Source of the DNA: Stichopus chloronotus
Lineage: Eukaryota > Echinodermata > Holothuroidea > Aspidochirotida > Stichopodidae
Assembly: GCA_021234535.1 (NCBI GenBank)
Contig: CM037832.1
Location: 2,114,359-2,178,358 of the forward strand
DNA: 64,000 nt
Reading direction: 5' to 3'
This document shows, piece by piece, positions 20,999 to 33,425 of this stretch (position 1 is the stretch's first letter; every line of letters begins with the position of its first letter). Made by a program: the position numbers and the translations under genes. Under the pieces are notes generated by a model. It saw nothing but the letters and a program-made list of their open reading frames with translations, had not been told where the DNA came from and made no database searches.

Positions 20999-22724
20999 AT
21001 TTGTAAGCAAAATTTATTTCTACGGAATCTTAGAGGGGTCGTAGTTTATGATCGTTTTTAACTAAGAGGTATATACCCCTCTTTGCCGAGGAAGTGTCTT
21101 AGTACACTCCATCTAGTCACGATATGATTTTGAAGCAAGTGGAAAGTGTCTCCAGGAATCATGTCTCCATTACAAAACAAAAAAAAAAAAAAACTTTCCC
21201 AGATAATGGATGATGGATGTAAATTTAAAACAAATTAATAATTAGATGCTCTGTAGCTTTTATTAATTGACTATATTGCGTAGATTTCCTGATACTGAGA
21301 CATAGTAATTGCTACTAAAATTAACTACGGTAATTTATTGCACTTTTCACCATTAAAATATACCATAGCGACGGTATTTCACTTAACTTTAAACAAAAAT
21401 GCTTTACATTCGTGTTGACTAGATTACTCTATAATTTCTCACTCTCTGGATATGTATTGTATCATTTAAAGCTACGCATCTGAAAGTCGTCACATGTCGG
21501 AAATGAGTTTTATTCGTTACATTTAATGCTTCTCACGTTACCAGGAGTCACGGGAGTACCATGCTCTGTGGTTACTCGTAAGCACTATATTGAACTGGAT
21601 TGCTGACTTTAGTCTATTACCAGGGTAACCAGACCCACAGAAAACTGCTTTCCACTTTCAAGAGACTTGAGCAGCTACAATTTTTCACAATCTCAGGCTT
21701 TTACGGCATGTCTTAACTTTCTGCAACGCTATGTCTCTTACTCGAGGTCATGCAATTTATTTATGGATGGAATTCGCTGCAAATTCTGGATGATCTGAAG
21801 AAAAACTAAGGTGACTGATGCAAGAAATTGTCATCCTGCTATGGGGAATCATCAATTGGAAACATAGGTCAGTTCCATGGAGGAACTCAACATGGCGTGA
21901 CTGCACTTGTCACAGAGATTTCACTTCTAGATTGCTTTATTTGTGACAAACCCAGTGACAGATCACAAGTTTGGAAACGGAAAGGCCAATACCACCGTGC
22001 CAACGCTAGTATCAGGTCCACTGTTTTCTTTTTCTCTCCTCTTCTTCTTCTTTTGAAAAATGGTGAAAATTCTCTATTGAACGTAAATTTAGACTGCTCC
22101 TACATTCTGCTAAATCCTGGACCCCCACTGCACACTATACGCGGTTACCCTGATTCTTTCATGGGCCGGATCCACCATTCGCTACTACAAATCCAGTACC
22201 TTTAAATGATGGGTTAAGAACTTTAACATTTTACCACTTTGCTTGTTCGGACGCTGTTTGAGACTGTCTTTTCACTTTGTAATATTTTCTATTTTCCTAT
22301 TCTTTTAATTTTATCTCAGGCTTTTTAAGTATTTTCTTTTTTTCGGCTCGTGCTTTTATTCTATTTTGTAAATTTCCCTGTGCGTTATTCTTTTACCGCA
22401 GGTGAGCAATTTCCCCTTTGGATTTGATAAAGTTGTCCTATCTTGATTTTCGGTTTCCGCCTTGCATGCCAGATTTGTCATTTTTGCGAAACAGTCGTGC
22501 GGAAGACCGTATCTGGCAAGATGTGTAGTCCTAAAAGTCTTATGACGTCAGAGTATTTGTTTCAGGATATCAGTCTTTGCGTGATGTTTTGAGTTGAAGT
22601 AGTACAAGTATGTTATACACTACTGAGTACGAGTACTGTACTGTTTAGTAACTGTACGTACAGGTAACTCTAACCTTCTTGTGAAGCTTGTAAAGCAACT
22701 CGTGTGACCTAAAATGAGAAGAAA
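20999..22724. other. RPRD1 upstream region
   Basis: Holds a poly-A tract near 21177 and a plus frame at 21828-22205 that has no domain. The last 200 bp contain a CRE-type motif. No TATA box was evident. Confidence 0.5.
22543..22550. promoter_or_regulatory. CRE-type TGACGTCA upstream of RPRD1
   Basis: An exact palindromic CREB/ATF consensus 175 bp before the RPRD1 start codon, where a proximal promoter element could act. The match is direct; function is inferred. Confidence 0.45.
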
Positions 22725-22728
22725 ATGA
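22714..22728 (+). promoter_or_regulatory. Four-codon uORF overlapping the RPRD1 start codon
   Basis: ATG AGA AGA AAA TGA encodes Met-Arg-Arg-Lys-stop. Its TGA shares bases with the main ATG, forming ATGA at 22725-22728. Such overlaps can permit or restrict re-initiation. It acts only if the transcript starts upstream of 22714. Confidence 0.5.
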
Positions 22729-22875
22729 GCACTTTCTCAACCGAAGCGTTGACCTCGAAACTTAAAACATTAAATAATACAGCTCAGAGTATTCAGACGG
22801 TATCCTTGTGGCTCATTCACCATCGGAAGCATGCCAAGACAATTGTAAAAGTGTGGTTTAATCATTTGATGCAAG
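22725..22875 (+). CDS. RPRD1B: RPRD1 exon 1 (CID helices 1-3)
   Basis: Residues 1-50, starting MSTFSTEAL and containing QTVSLWLIHHRKHAKTIVKV, near-identical in pattern to vertebrate RPRD1. Donor G/GTACAG. Confidence 0.96.
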
Positions 22876-25800
22876 GTACAGCTCTACCGCGCATGATAAA
22901 CTAACGTAGCCTTGTTTAGTAGTTACTTGCCTAGCCTAAATTTAATCCTTGTGTCTAGCCTGACTTTCCTTACTTTTAGTAACTGTAAGACCTTACACTA
23001 ATAGTCACATGGCACAGGCATATCTGCAGACAGCAGAAACCTATGGCATGAGCTCAAACAAACTGACACACCACTTGATCAAAGTAACGTTTTCAGCTAG
23101 CCTAAGTTAACAAACTAGAGTAGAATAGGCCTAACTTAGGCATATATGTTAGGGTGGACCACTGTAAGGATTATGTTTTAGGCCCCTGGATGGATAGATT
23201 TTAGCTTAGGCTAGGCCTAGCCAAGCATGTTTCACTAGCATTCATTGCTGGTCTGTAGCATTTCTATCGTTGGCAAAAGACTGCAGAGCTGCATAGTGTG
23301 AATGTGTAACGTTAGTTCACTTCAAAAAGTTTCTCAATTTTTATTAGGCCTAGGCTAGTCTACGTCTCAAGTGCATGCAATACTGAGAACAACTGACAGA
23401 GTTTTATTTTTAATAAGCTTGTAGCCAGTTCAAGGGGTGAACGACACTTTTTTTGTCACAAGACCGTGATGGCACCATTGAACTTCATCAAGTTCATGGT
23501 GGGCTGTACAGGTTACAAGGTGCCCACTATTATCTTTCTCATTAGGCCAAGTAAAAAAAAGGACAGCATTTTTTTTTCCATGCCTCATCACTGTATTGAT
23601 GATTGCGATGTTGCAAAGACCTTGTTTAAGAGTTTGAGTGATCGCTTTGGCAGTCGGGACAAGACATTTCTGGTTAAAAATCCAACTTTTGATTTAGGAA
23701 AAAAAAATTGTGCAGGAGGAAAACTACATGCCAGCGAACTACAAGAAACTATTTTTTGTTACTTGGCCTTATACTGGCTCTTTAAGTTTACTGGCATCCT
23801 TGGATAGTTCTAAGCAACTGTTTGCTTCTGTAGTATATATAGGTTATCACATGCTTTTTTTGTAGATATATGATGTCTTTATTACTTTTCACATTTTTAA
23901 ACTTGATATCCTTCTTTAACTTTAATTTTTGTTTGTAAGGGGTTGTCAGGACCTCATGCTCCCTCCCTGTGGACTTCATTTAGCTTGTGGGCCACAAGTT
24001 GGCCACCCCTGGCTGGTTTAGTCCTATATTACTGTTGGACCATTACCCAGATTGGAATGTTTGCAAACTATGCAGGGGATATTTTTGGGCATTTCAAAAG
24101 TGCTTTGGTAAATTTCACTTGCTCTATAGATTTGTGTGTGGGGGAGGATTATTCTTTCATACATGGGAATCAATCACAGGACTAGCCTGTAGCTGTTTCA
24201 ATGGTCAATGCATTTAAGAGTGTGTTGCTGTAGATCCCATTCTACAAGGAAAGAAAAAGAAAGGGGGGGGGGGGGCTCTTCATAAGCCAGAGATGGCTGT
24301 TTGCCCCAGTTTTTATGACCCCATTGACATATAGTGTCATTGGATTCTGGTAAATGTACAAACTCAGATTTTGGTATTTGAGTGGGCACAGATATTGCTC
24401 TTTATTTCCACATGGAGGATTTATCCCCTGCAAATTTCAAACTTTTCAGTCTAGTGTATGATATAATGCAATCAACTAAGCTTGACTGAATGCAGTATTA
24501 GGAAGTTATTTCTGTAGCTGTGATAAAGTCATGTTGAAATACGTACTTGTTGTAAGTACTTTTACAGTACTTCTTGTAGAAAAGGTCCGAAACATTCTCA
24601 ACACTGTGTGCTCGAGACTGCACGTTTGAATGTTGTGTGATTTTAGTCAGATTCGGTGCAGTAATGAATTTGTGTAACTTAAAGGGAAATGTTGCAAATA
24701 ATGTACCAACGTGGCATACAGCACAAGGAAGAAAATCTCATCAACAGACATCACCAACAGCTCTTCATCTCATCGAAACCTTGTGCACAATGAGTCACTG
24801 AAATTGCATCATTTGAATTTGTTCATTTGAAGTTTGGGTGATCAAATTATTCTTGAGCAATAAATAGCTGAATTTTTATCTGTTAGAAACTTATTTTTGT
24901 CAAAAGAAAGGTACAGTCCTGCCTTATTTTGGATAATCTATTATTATTGAATAAATTATCAATAGTTAATTCAATTAATTTAATGAATAATTTTCTGACC
25001 TCATTTACAGTGTTTATGTTAATGTTATGAAAAAGGGAAATTTTTTCGTACATATACAGTGTATTTGTTTTTCACTGTGAGAACAGAATGTCATCTGCAT
25101 TCGTTTCATTCATAAAGCCCCAGCCTTTGTACTGTGCACACACGTGTGTAGCAAAGATAAAATGCCCGCAAGTTTTGTTCTGCCAACAAGTGTTTGACCT
25201 ACAAATAATCTTCTTGCTCTTTTATTTTCTAGCAAAGCCGAGCAAAAAATTGATCCACATCTACCTTGCAAATGATGTTGTTCAAAACAGTAAGAAGAAA
25301 GGTCCAGAGTTCAACAGGGAATTCAGTGGAATCATTGTCGATGCTTTCAAGCATGTCTACAGGTCAGTGATTGCAGTTTGAGTATTAAAAGTTATCTTTA
25401 TCGTCATTTTGACATTTGTGAAGCACCACAACTATAACAATAAAATCTGTTGTCATGAACAAAGAAAAAGAAACATAAGGCAAAGAATAAGAATGAGATA
25501 AAACAACAAAAAAGCAAGATGGATGTTAAAAGCTTGTCTAAAAAGGAAAGTCTTAAGATTGATTTAAAAATGCTAGAAATAGAGAAACAAAGTCTAGAAA
25601 TCAGCTGGAAGAGAATTCCAAAGGCGAGGACCAGCCACAACAAAAGCGTGTTCACCAAAGAGGTATGAAATCAGGAACAATTAAGTGAAAATAGAGGAAT
25701 CAGAGTGCAGTTGGTATTTTTAAACATTTCCTCTTTGACAACAAACAAGACAAATAATTAGAGGCCATACAGTCAAGAGCTTAAAAAATCAAAGGAATCA

Positions 25801-28800
25801 CCTAAAAATGAATTCTGTTTAAAACCGGAAGCCAATGGAGATCATGTAAAATTGGGGAAATGTGATAGACTTCGGGGTCACAGTTGCAAGTCTGGCTGCA
25901 GTGTTTTGACCTCTTTATAGTTAGTTTGAAGCTGTGTTCGCTGTTAGGTGCAGTATCGCATGAATCCCGCATTTGTCTCCTGAATTCTGCACAAAGATAA
26001 ATCCAATGCCAGATAATCCCACACACTTTGTCACAGCTACAGTCGTAGCTGCAATTGTACACACACTCAGTAAATTGCAGTACAATCTTTACCAAGTGAT
26101 ACAGTAACTCCCACCTTGATTTTGAAAATCCTTCCCAAAAAGTCTTTTAGAGACGGATTTTCCTCTCAGGTTCAATCCCTTAGTGCAAAAACTGCTTTGG
26201 AGCAAAGATACTTTGCACTAGGACACAAGCAAGGAATACAGTAACTGTGTGGTCTGAATCTACACCACTTTGTTGAAAAGGTAAAGCCTTGAAACCAGTG
26301 AGGCAAACTGCGATACTGTAAGGAGGGTCCTATGGACATATGAGCAATTTCTTCTGGTGTGATAACTATACAGTACGTCAAGAACTTCTCCCTAAATGTG
26401 ATAACGTGAAGCAACGTCCTTTTGCTTAAAAGGACCCTGAACGTGTCTTTCCGCTTTCCTGCTGTACAAGTCACACCTGTAGTATACATACCACAATACT
26501 CTGTGTTTGTCCATACAGTGATTTACCAGATGAGAAGACACTCGTGTCCATGCAGAGGGTCCTCAAGGTCTGGAGTGACAGATCTGTCTTCAAGAGGGAC
26601 ATCATACAAAAGTTAAAAGCGACAGTATATGGTGAGTTTGGTTCACACAACATGAAATAAATTGTAATCAGCTGCTCGTCATGGTTCCCTGACTGGGATC
26701 AGCTCTATTTATTGGTTTTCAAAATTAGACATGTGTGTTCTTGATTCAGTACAAACCAAGTTTGTTTGCAGTTTGTGGGATATCTCTGAAGTTGACCTAA
26801 GATATGTATGTATATTAAATCTAAACTTCTTCCTCAGTGATGATGTTTCAATGTCGTCAACCTGCGGCGCGTCATCCAGATAGACGTTTTCCACCATGAG
26901 CTGTCCATGTTTAGAAGAGGAATTTCAGAGAAAATGATTGTGATTTGACTATGTTGTGTTTTGTGTACTGTATCAGTAAAAATTGATTTGTCAAAGTATT
27001 TTCTGGAAGTACAGTTGAATCTTTACCAGTGGCATCCACGATACAGGCTCAAGACAAAGTGGTTATGATTTTTGTGTCCGTGATTCCATTGATGCTCTGT
27101 AATATCAGCAATTCTAACTGACTAGCCAGTGGAAAAATGTAAAGCATAAGTCATGCTTCATATTCATTAAATTTTGTCAGCATTTTCAGTCAAAGATGAC
27201 ACAGGCAAGTATAACTTGCTTAAGTCATAGCACGTTCTGTGTTTCATCCTTCTGTCTCGTCTCTCTTTGTTCGCTTATCTTGGAAAAGGCAAACCAAAGC
27301 AAAGACCAGACATCGAAGATGAAGAAGAGGACTTTGTCAAGCCCGTAGTCACCACCATAGTAGCTGCAGAGGAGGAGCAGGATGAGCCCAGGTTGAAGAG
27401 GCCCAAAATCGAAGAGATGAAGGAAATCCTCCAGTCGGAGTCAACCGTCAACCCTGAAGACATTCCCGAGGTAGCTGAAGATGTAATTGATCATAATCCA
27501 AAGCATATCTCGTGATCGATAGATTTAGATCTGAAGATGTAGGCTTGGGGATTTTGGTAGAAAGTATTCCCTCTTGTTGCCTCATCCACCGACTCTTTCA
27601 AGACTGGATGTACGCATGCTTGACTTGCAATACATGGTGTTGTGACATGGTGTGGCTTAGGATTTAAATTGTGTGATGTGGTACTGAGTATATGCAGTGG
27701 TGAATTTAATATTTCAGTGCATGTAATTAGGGGAAATAGTTGCATTCAGACCATACTTTGAAAGATTTATAGTAAGACTGAGAAGAGACAATACTGTGTG
27801 TGAACCTTCAAACTGGTTACACTACATCGAGTGTGATTGTATTTCTTGAAATTAGTTGCAGCTATAGTTCAAATCACCTTCTCCCAGGACGGCTGGTTGC
27901 ATCTTGTCAGTCACCATGAAAGGTAAATTTGCTAGACTACCAGGCAGTGTAAAATTCACCAAAAATTCACAGAAAATGGCTTAAAATTCATGGAAATATA
28001 TATTTTATTGCAATAAAAATAACCCACATTTTCATCTGGTCATTTGATGCAAAACGAGGTATTTTTTCCGAGTCAAAACTATACCTCATATTGGAAGCAA
28101 ACCTTTCTGTCCTGTCTTTTTGTTGTAGCCACAAGGGTTGGTGAGGGTCGATGAAAAGAAGGCGCATCAATTCTTTGCACAAATTTAGCTCAAAAGAACA
28201 TATCAGCATAGTTTGTATGCATAGAAAAAAATCCAAATGGTAGGGGGACCAAACCTGCCACAGGACAGCATTCACAGTACATTGTAAAAGCAATCTACAA
28301 ATTCCTCTCAGAATCCTCTAGCTTGAGCTGTGGTTGCATTTCCGTGAACAGGTTGAAAGACAATTTAACTTCCATCCCCCCCATTCCTTCAGTGAAGGGA
28401 AAGATTAAAAGTGGTGTGGGGGTTGCAGGCAGGTTTGAAGAAATTAGATTCAGTATCAACAAATACCAGTCAACACTTTGATATTCTCGGTCTTCTGTAG
28501 TTGTTTATGTTTGCTATACCATTTACATAATATTCATGTGACCCTAGACTGTCTTTTAAGTGGTATGTTAGAATTTTAGTAGCTTGTTCTCTTCTCAGAA
28601 CATCCACCATTCTTTCTTTTCCTTTTTGTCAGCCTGAAGATTTGTCACAAGCTCTAAGAGACCTTGAAAACTCGGCGTCCAGCGATGCCACAGTCCGCGA
28701 AAAAATAGCAAGACTACCACCAGAAGTGCAAGATGTATCCCTTCTTGAGAAAATAAAAGGTTTGCTGATTAAACTTGTTGCTTGCATGAGAGAAAGCAAT

Positions 28801-31800
28801 AATTCTTAGGACTTATTTTGTTTAGTAAGATGCCATTGCTTACAACTTTCGTAGTGGCTACTGTAATGAGGTGATACTGAGCCAGGGTCACCTCACAAGG
28901 AGTTGCATTTTACGAGAAGTTAACAAATGCCTCAGTTTGTAAAAGATGCAGCAATAATCATATGTCTTGAACATTTCAAACTTATTGACATGCAATTGGT
29001 TACCTCCCTCCTGTGAGGTGACACATTGTATTATGAAAATTATAGCTTTTACAAACCCTTTGCATGTTATTGAAGTACTAAGTCAGCCAAGTCTCTTACA
29101 TACCCCAATTTCTTGATCCCCATTTTGGTTTCATCTTCTGATGCATATTTTTTCATTCTTAAAATTTCTAGAACAAGAGGAGGCTGACAACCTCTCCAAG
29201 ATGGTAAATGAGGCTTTAGAACTCCTGGAGGACTACAACCACAGGTTATCGACAGAGTTGGATGACAGAGGGAAACTTGCCAAAATGCTGAAAAATTTCA
29301 CCCTTCATCAGGATCAGGAATTACGGAAAGCAGAAGATAAATTAAAGGTGGGGAAAACTTGCAGTATCTTCTTGTCCCCTTTTTGGATTTTGAACAATTA
29401 AATTCTTTGTACATTCTGCTAGCAATAGTGTGCAAAAGTGATGGTAATTTTGGGGGGACATGAAACAAAACTGCATTTCCCAAACGTTTTATTGCTTCAT
29501 GAAACGTATTTACTTGAACAACTTTTCTGCCAAAGAGGTGCATGTCATGTTTGGATCATAAAATAAATGAAACCCTGTTCAGAGAAACGTAGTTCATAGT
29601 GATGTTCTTGGGCTTTGAAAAGTTGTTGGCCACCCTTGGCTGTTGGAAAATGAGTAGAATGCAAGGCCAACTTTTAGGCTCTGTATAAGTGGTTCATGCA
29701 GAGGAAGCATGTTGGCTGAAAACTCAAACCTCAGTAAGATGATGGAATTTGAAGCAAGGACCCCTAGCAGCCTGGAGGTTTGATTTTCGATCGTTGGCCA
29801 GTTCACAGTACGATGGATTTTTTGTCCAAGATCAGTCTGCGGTTTTCCCTTTGGAAATGGTTTTGTGAAAGGAAAGAATTTGATCTAAAATTATAAGGTA
29901 GTAAAATGATATGAGGTTGTAATGTAGACCCCAATAAAGGCTTTCTCTATGTGTATGTCGTTGCTTAGTGTCATAGAACAACTGTCCTTCAAGGACTGTT
30001 TTATTATTATCAATTACAAATGGGACTGTATTTTTTTTTAACTGGGTACCACCATGTGCCCACAGCAGCTTTTAACTGTACAGGGATGAGGGGCATGTCA
30101 GTTGGTGCATGCCTTGGTATTGAAAATTATTTGCCATAAATTACAGCCCTGTGCATTAAGATGCAATGTTAAAGATGCAATGTTTAAAGGGGAACCATAG
30201 TGGCTGTTTTGATTTCACCCTACACTTTTATACATGTGTGTATCTACAAACAGTTACGACCGTTATGATTTTGTCATAGTGGTTTCTCTCCAAAAGTAAC
30301 TTCAAATTCCCTGCCATTGTTTTATAGCATGGCACCATGTTCAGAAAGTATGACATAGTACACACATCTGCAAGATTATGTGTAATACATTACCAAGTTA
30401 GGTGTATTTTCTGAAGCTGATTTCTATATTTGTTTTATGCATGGAGACTCGCTCATGATTCAAGATCTCCTCCTACAGACTTCTAGATAAAAATGACCAA
30501 ATGAACTGCTAGAAAGATTTAAAAATGAGTGACACTTGTCACTTCTGTCTCTTTCAGGGAGCATTATGTATGGAACGTTGTTTTGCGTTTTGAATTTGCC
30601 GTGAAAATTGTGGAGATGCATGTCTGATCTCACAATTCTGTCACACCTTGAGTAGTTTTTTGATATCATGGCAACGTGGGAGTGAATGAAAAGCATGTTT
30701 CATGACAACTTCACATTTTCTTCAAATTGCTTTGAACGGTATCTTCTTGTTAGCAAAAAAAAAGATACATTTGAAATACGAGGAATCTTGGAAAGGCTTT
30801 GCAACAGTTTTCCTTGAAACATGTCATAGCATTGTAGGCATTTCACTTCCAATTGTGGAGAAGAGCTATTGAAGAGTCATCTGTTCAGCTGACCAAACTG
30901 TCAGTTAACCTGCCACTGTACCTTTCAGATTTTTAACTGTATTGAGATGATAATTTTTGCAGTCATTGCAGTGGGAATGTTTTAGTCTTCCTTGCAAGCA
31001 GCAGACTGCAGAACGTTTGTGTAGTCTCAATTTAGAAATGTTGAAAAGTTAAACAAATGCAGTCTCTGTTGAAGATAGCATGATAAGCATTGACACCATG
31101 TATGTTTTCTTGTAGCACTTCTTCATTCGTATTGTTGGCTCTCTCTCTCAAAATGTAGGAGCAACACAGGTAAAACTTAACCAGTAACCATTCAGGTAAC
31201 AGAAATGGTCAAATGGATAGTTTAGTAGCTGAAAAATATATGGCACTGGTTTTGAGTAAAGTTTTTTTGCACTGAGCACACCAACAACTGTTCTATTATG
31301 GGATGATTCCGTATATAGTCTTCACCATGAGAACGTATCGGGTGTGACATTGTGACATGTCACGATGTTGTGGCATTGTGATGTGTATTAGTTCAGATGA
31401 AGAATCTGAAACTTAGTTCTCCGTTGGTGAAAAAGCCTATGATGTACCCAAGTGCTGATAGTCGAAAAGTAAGCTTGGGGATGTAATTTTTTGGCTGGAT
31501 ATGCTTGAGATTTTGACAGCTTAAAGTTGTGAAACTTTGATGTTGATACTACAGTTTCAGTTTATTATTTCCACACCATAATTATGAAAAGACAAAAAAT
31601 AAGACTGACAAAGCTGTGGAGGAAGAACTGAAAAAGCAGCTTGTACACCAGTGGTAACTTAGTGGATTAAGACAAGAAGAAAAAACAAACAAAACAAAAC
31701 GTAATACAGATGACAACCCAAAAACAGCAGAGATAAGGACGAAATTCAGAAAAATCAGTAGAAGACCTGCTGTTGTAGGAGTATAAGTCACTATTGAAAT

Positions 31801-33425
31801 AAACGCAAGTAACAATATCAGTGAGTAAAGAGGCCCTTATCATGCTTGAACATGACAACTGCAATGTGAACTTTATGTGCATAAAATATATTTAGAATTC
31901 TATGAGTGATGATGTGTGCTTTGGATGGAGTAAGATCATCAGAATTTGATAATATAGCGAATGGCCCGGCTTTGCAAGTACGATGAGTAAGTTCAACCCC
32001 AGATTATCTTACAGTAGGAAATTTGAGAATGAATTGTGGAATCATAAAGAGATTGAATGATGTACAGTGTGAAGGCACTAATTAGCTAATTTTGTACAAA
32101 ATATGGGTCACCATAGAAATCTTGGCACGTAAAATATCACTGAGATTGCTCCAATCGAGGCCACTGCACTATGTTTAGTGTCATTGACAGTGGAGATTTT
32201 ATGACAGTCAAATGGTAACCAGTGTTTAGGGCACTGTGACATACTCAGAATTTGGTTCCTTACCATTCGTTTGTGTTATGTGATGTTCATTCATACTCGG
32301 TGAGAATCCTCAATTTGTATTGGCCCATTACAGTCAGGTGACCATGCATTATCCCATTGATAATAGGCCTACATCGTAAATTTTAGAGTAAGATCACCAG
32401 CAAATGATTGCAATGGAAACGTAAATGGACAGTGTTTTGTCATCTGCTATCTTAGACAAAGCAATGGTGGTACTTTTTCTATCGCACCAGAACATTGTTG
32501 ATGTGTCATTGATTGTGTTTTGCCTTTTCTCTGGGTTTGTTTTCAAGGAAAATGAGGTTATTTGCAAACCCAAATTTTCTCTCTTGTTCGTATTTTTCAT
32601 GAAAATCTCGCTGTTTGTAAATGCACAAGGTTAATCAAAGCTGGACTTGTGCATTAACTGGAGGATACAGCACTCTTAGGGGTCAATGCTATCACTGAAT
32701 GCACTCTGCCTGCAGCCTAGTGCATTGCTTGCATAATGCCCCATGTGTGTATTATTCCTATGTTATTGTGTGGTCCAGCATTCATTAACCTTTCATTATT
32801 AAATATCTCCAAAGATCTTACACACCATGAATGATTCCATCCCAAGTTAATGGAGAATGTGGACGATGACCGCGCAGATAATGAATTTGTCTGCCGACCT
32901 TTGCTGGGCTGGACTGGCAGTCATACTCGAAAAGTGGCAGAAATGATCTTGAGAGATTATCAGAAACGTCTCCAGCAATTATGAATTCTGCAATTCTGAT
33001 TTCAGAATGCCACATTTTACATTGCATTGCAGTGAGGTATCCTGTCAACCAAAATGTCAGAAAATCAACACTGTTTACTGCTTGAAGTGCTAGTTTGATG
33101 CAGGATGTGACTTATTTGTTTTTACGATGGTCATTATTTGCATTTTTGTATGTTGGTTTTGCTTCAACTTGTTAATAGGAAGAGGAAAAAGAAAAAAAGA
33201 AGCCAAACTATCTTCTACGATGGATAGAAATATTTTACCCTTTCTTCTGATCTCTTTTTTTGTCTCAACCAGGAATATAATGAAAAGTTGAAAAAGGTCA
33301 CGACAGTCAGGAAAGAGCTGGAGTCCCACATACAGAACTTACCAGATCTTACCCTCCTCCCTGACGTCACAGGTGGACTGGCCCCATTGCCTTCTGCCGG
33401 AGATCTCTTTTCTCTTGAAATGTGA
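22725..33425 (+). CDS. RPRD1B: RPRD1 (regulation of nuclear pre-mRNA domain protein 1), RPRD1B-like
   Basis: Seven exons join in phase: 22725-22875, 25233-25362, 26519-26631, 27289-27470, 28633-28759, 29172-29347 and 33273-33425, giving 343 residues (human RPRD1B has 326). The protein binds the phosphorylated C-terminal domain of RNA polymerase II in the nucleus and recruits CTD phosphatase activity. The CTD-interaction domain spans about 1-131, with SLWLIHHRKHA and LANDVVQNSKKKGPEF. An acidic linker carries the basic patch RLKRPK (about 133-192). The helical coiled-coil dimerisation region spans about 193-320, followed by LPDVTGGLAPLPSAGDLFS. That tail matches RPRD1B better than RPRD1A. An in-frame TAA precedes the ATG. 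The exon 4 donor could also be 12 bp further on, adding four residues. Confidence 0.96.
22876..25232 (+). other. RPRD1 intron 1
   Basis: Intron of 2.36 kb. It contains a 3' fragment of a CR1-like retrotransposon at about 24200-24360. The ORF at 23466-23807 is unsupported. The first 500 bp are rich in TAGGCCTA-type words. Confidence 0.6.
24200..24360 (+). mobile_element. CR1-like retrotransposon 3' fragment
   Basis: Resembles the 3' end of the 59285-60683 element in the same sense: GATCCCATT, a G-run, CATAAGCCAGAGATGGCTGT, GCCCCAGTT, ATGACCCCATTGACAT, then a GGTAAAT terminus. The reading frame is broken by a G homopolymer expansion. Confidence 0.8.
25233..25362 (+). CDS. RPRD1B: RPRD1 exon 2 (CID core)
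   Basis: Residues 52-93 including IYLANDVVQNSKKKGPEFNR, the CTD-binding core of the CID. Acceptor TTTTCTAG, donor AG/GTCAGT. Confidence 0.96.
25363..26518 (+). other. RPRD1 intron 2
   Basis: Intron of 1.16 kb, AT-rich, with minus-strand ORFs (25404-25658 and 25802-26095) that carry no recognisable domain. Confidence 0.6.
26519..26631 (+). CDS. RPRD1B: RPRD1 exon 3 (end of CID)
   Basis: Residues 95-131, with MQRVLKVWSDRSVFKRDIIQ equal to the family segment RVLSIWEERSVY. Acceptor ATACAG, donor G/GTGAGT. Confidence 0.95.
26632..27288 (+). other. RPRD1 intron 3
   Basis: Intron of 657 bp, AT-rich, with nothing else recognised. Confidence 0.6.
27289..27470 (+). CDS. RPRD1B: RPRD1 exon 4 (acidic linker)
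   Basis: Residues 133-192: Glu/Asp-rich (DIEDEEEDF, EEEQDEP), with a lysine/arginine patch LKRPK that could aid nuclear import. The linker is variable in the family. The preferred donor is GAG/GTAGCT; an alternative in-phase donor lies 12 bp downstream (GAT/GTAATT). Confidence 0.88.
27471..28632 (+). other. RPRD1 intron 4
   Basis: Intron of 1.16 kb, ending in a pyrimidine tract before 28633. No repeat or gene recognised. Confidence 0.6.
28633..28759 (+). CDS. RPRD1B: RPRD1 exon 5 (start of coiled-coil region)
   Basis: Residues 193-234, PEDLSQALRDLENSASSDAT and PPEVQDVSLLEKIK, nearly the vertebrate RPRD1B sequence. Acceptor TTGTCAG, donor G/GTTTGC. Confidence 0.96.
28760..29171 (+). other. 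RPRD1 intron 5
   Basis: Intron of 412 bp, AT-rich; nothing else seen. Confidence 0.6.
29172..29347 (+). CDS. RPRD1B: RPRD1 exon 6 (coiled coil)
   Basis: Residues 236-293, heptad-patterned helix with LSKMVNEALELLEDYNHRLS and DDRGKLAKML. This region mediates RPRD1 dimerisation in the family. Acceptor TTCTAG, donor AAG/GTGGGG. Confidence 0.95.
29348..33272 (+). other. RPRD1 intron 6
   Basis: The longest RPRD1 intron (3.9 kb). AT-rich with short unsupported ORFs; no element with definable ends was found. Confidence 0.6.
33273..33425 (+). CDS. RPRD1B: RPRD1 exon 7 (C-terminus)
   Basis: Residues 294-343 and stop: EYNEKLKKVTTVRKELESHI, then the RPRD1B-type tail GGLAPLPSAGDLFS. Acceptor CAACCAG. 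Confidence 0.97.
   Translation, partial: EYNEKLKKVTTVRKELESHIQNLPDLTLLPDVTGGLAPLPSAGDLFSLEM

Noticed and set aside
21828..22205. 125-codon plus-strand frame with LLNPGPP
   Set aside because: The motif faintly recalls the N-terminus of LINE ORF2 proteins, but nothing around it matches an endonuclease or RT.
23940..24012. GGGCCACAAGTTGGCCACCCCTGG, like a hAT terminus
   Set aside because: Resembles hAT ends (CAGGGGTGGCCAA) but no matching inverted end or 8-bp duplication was found nearby. A similar word at 29621 is also unpaired.
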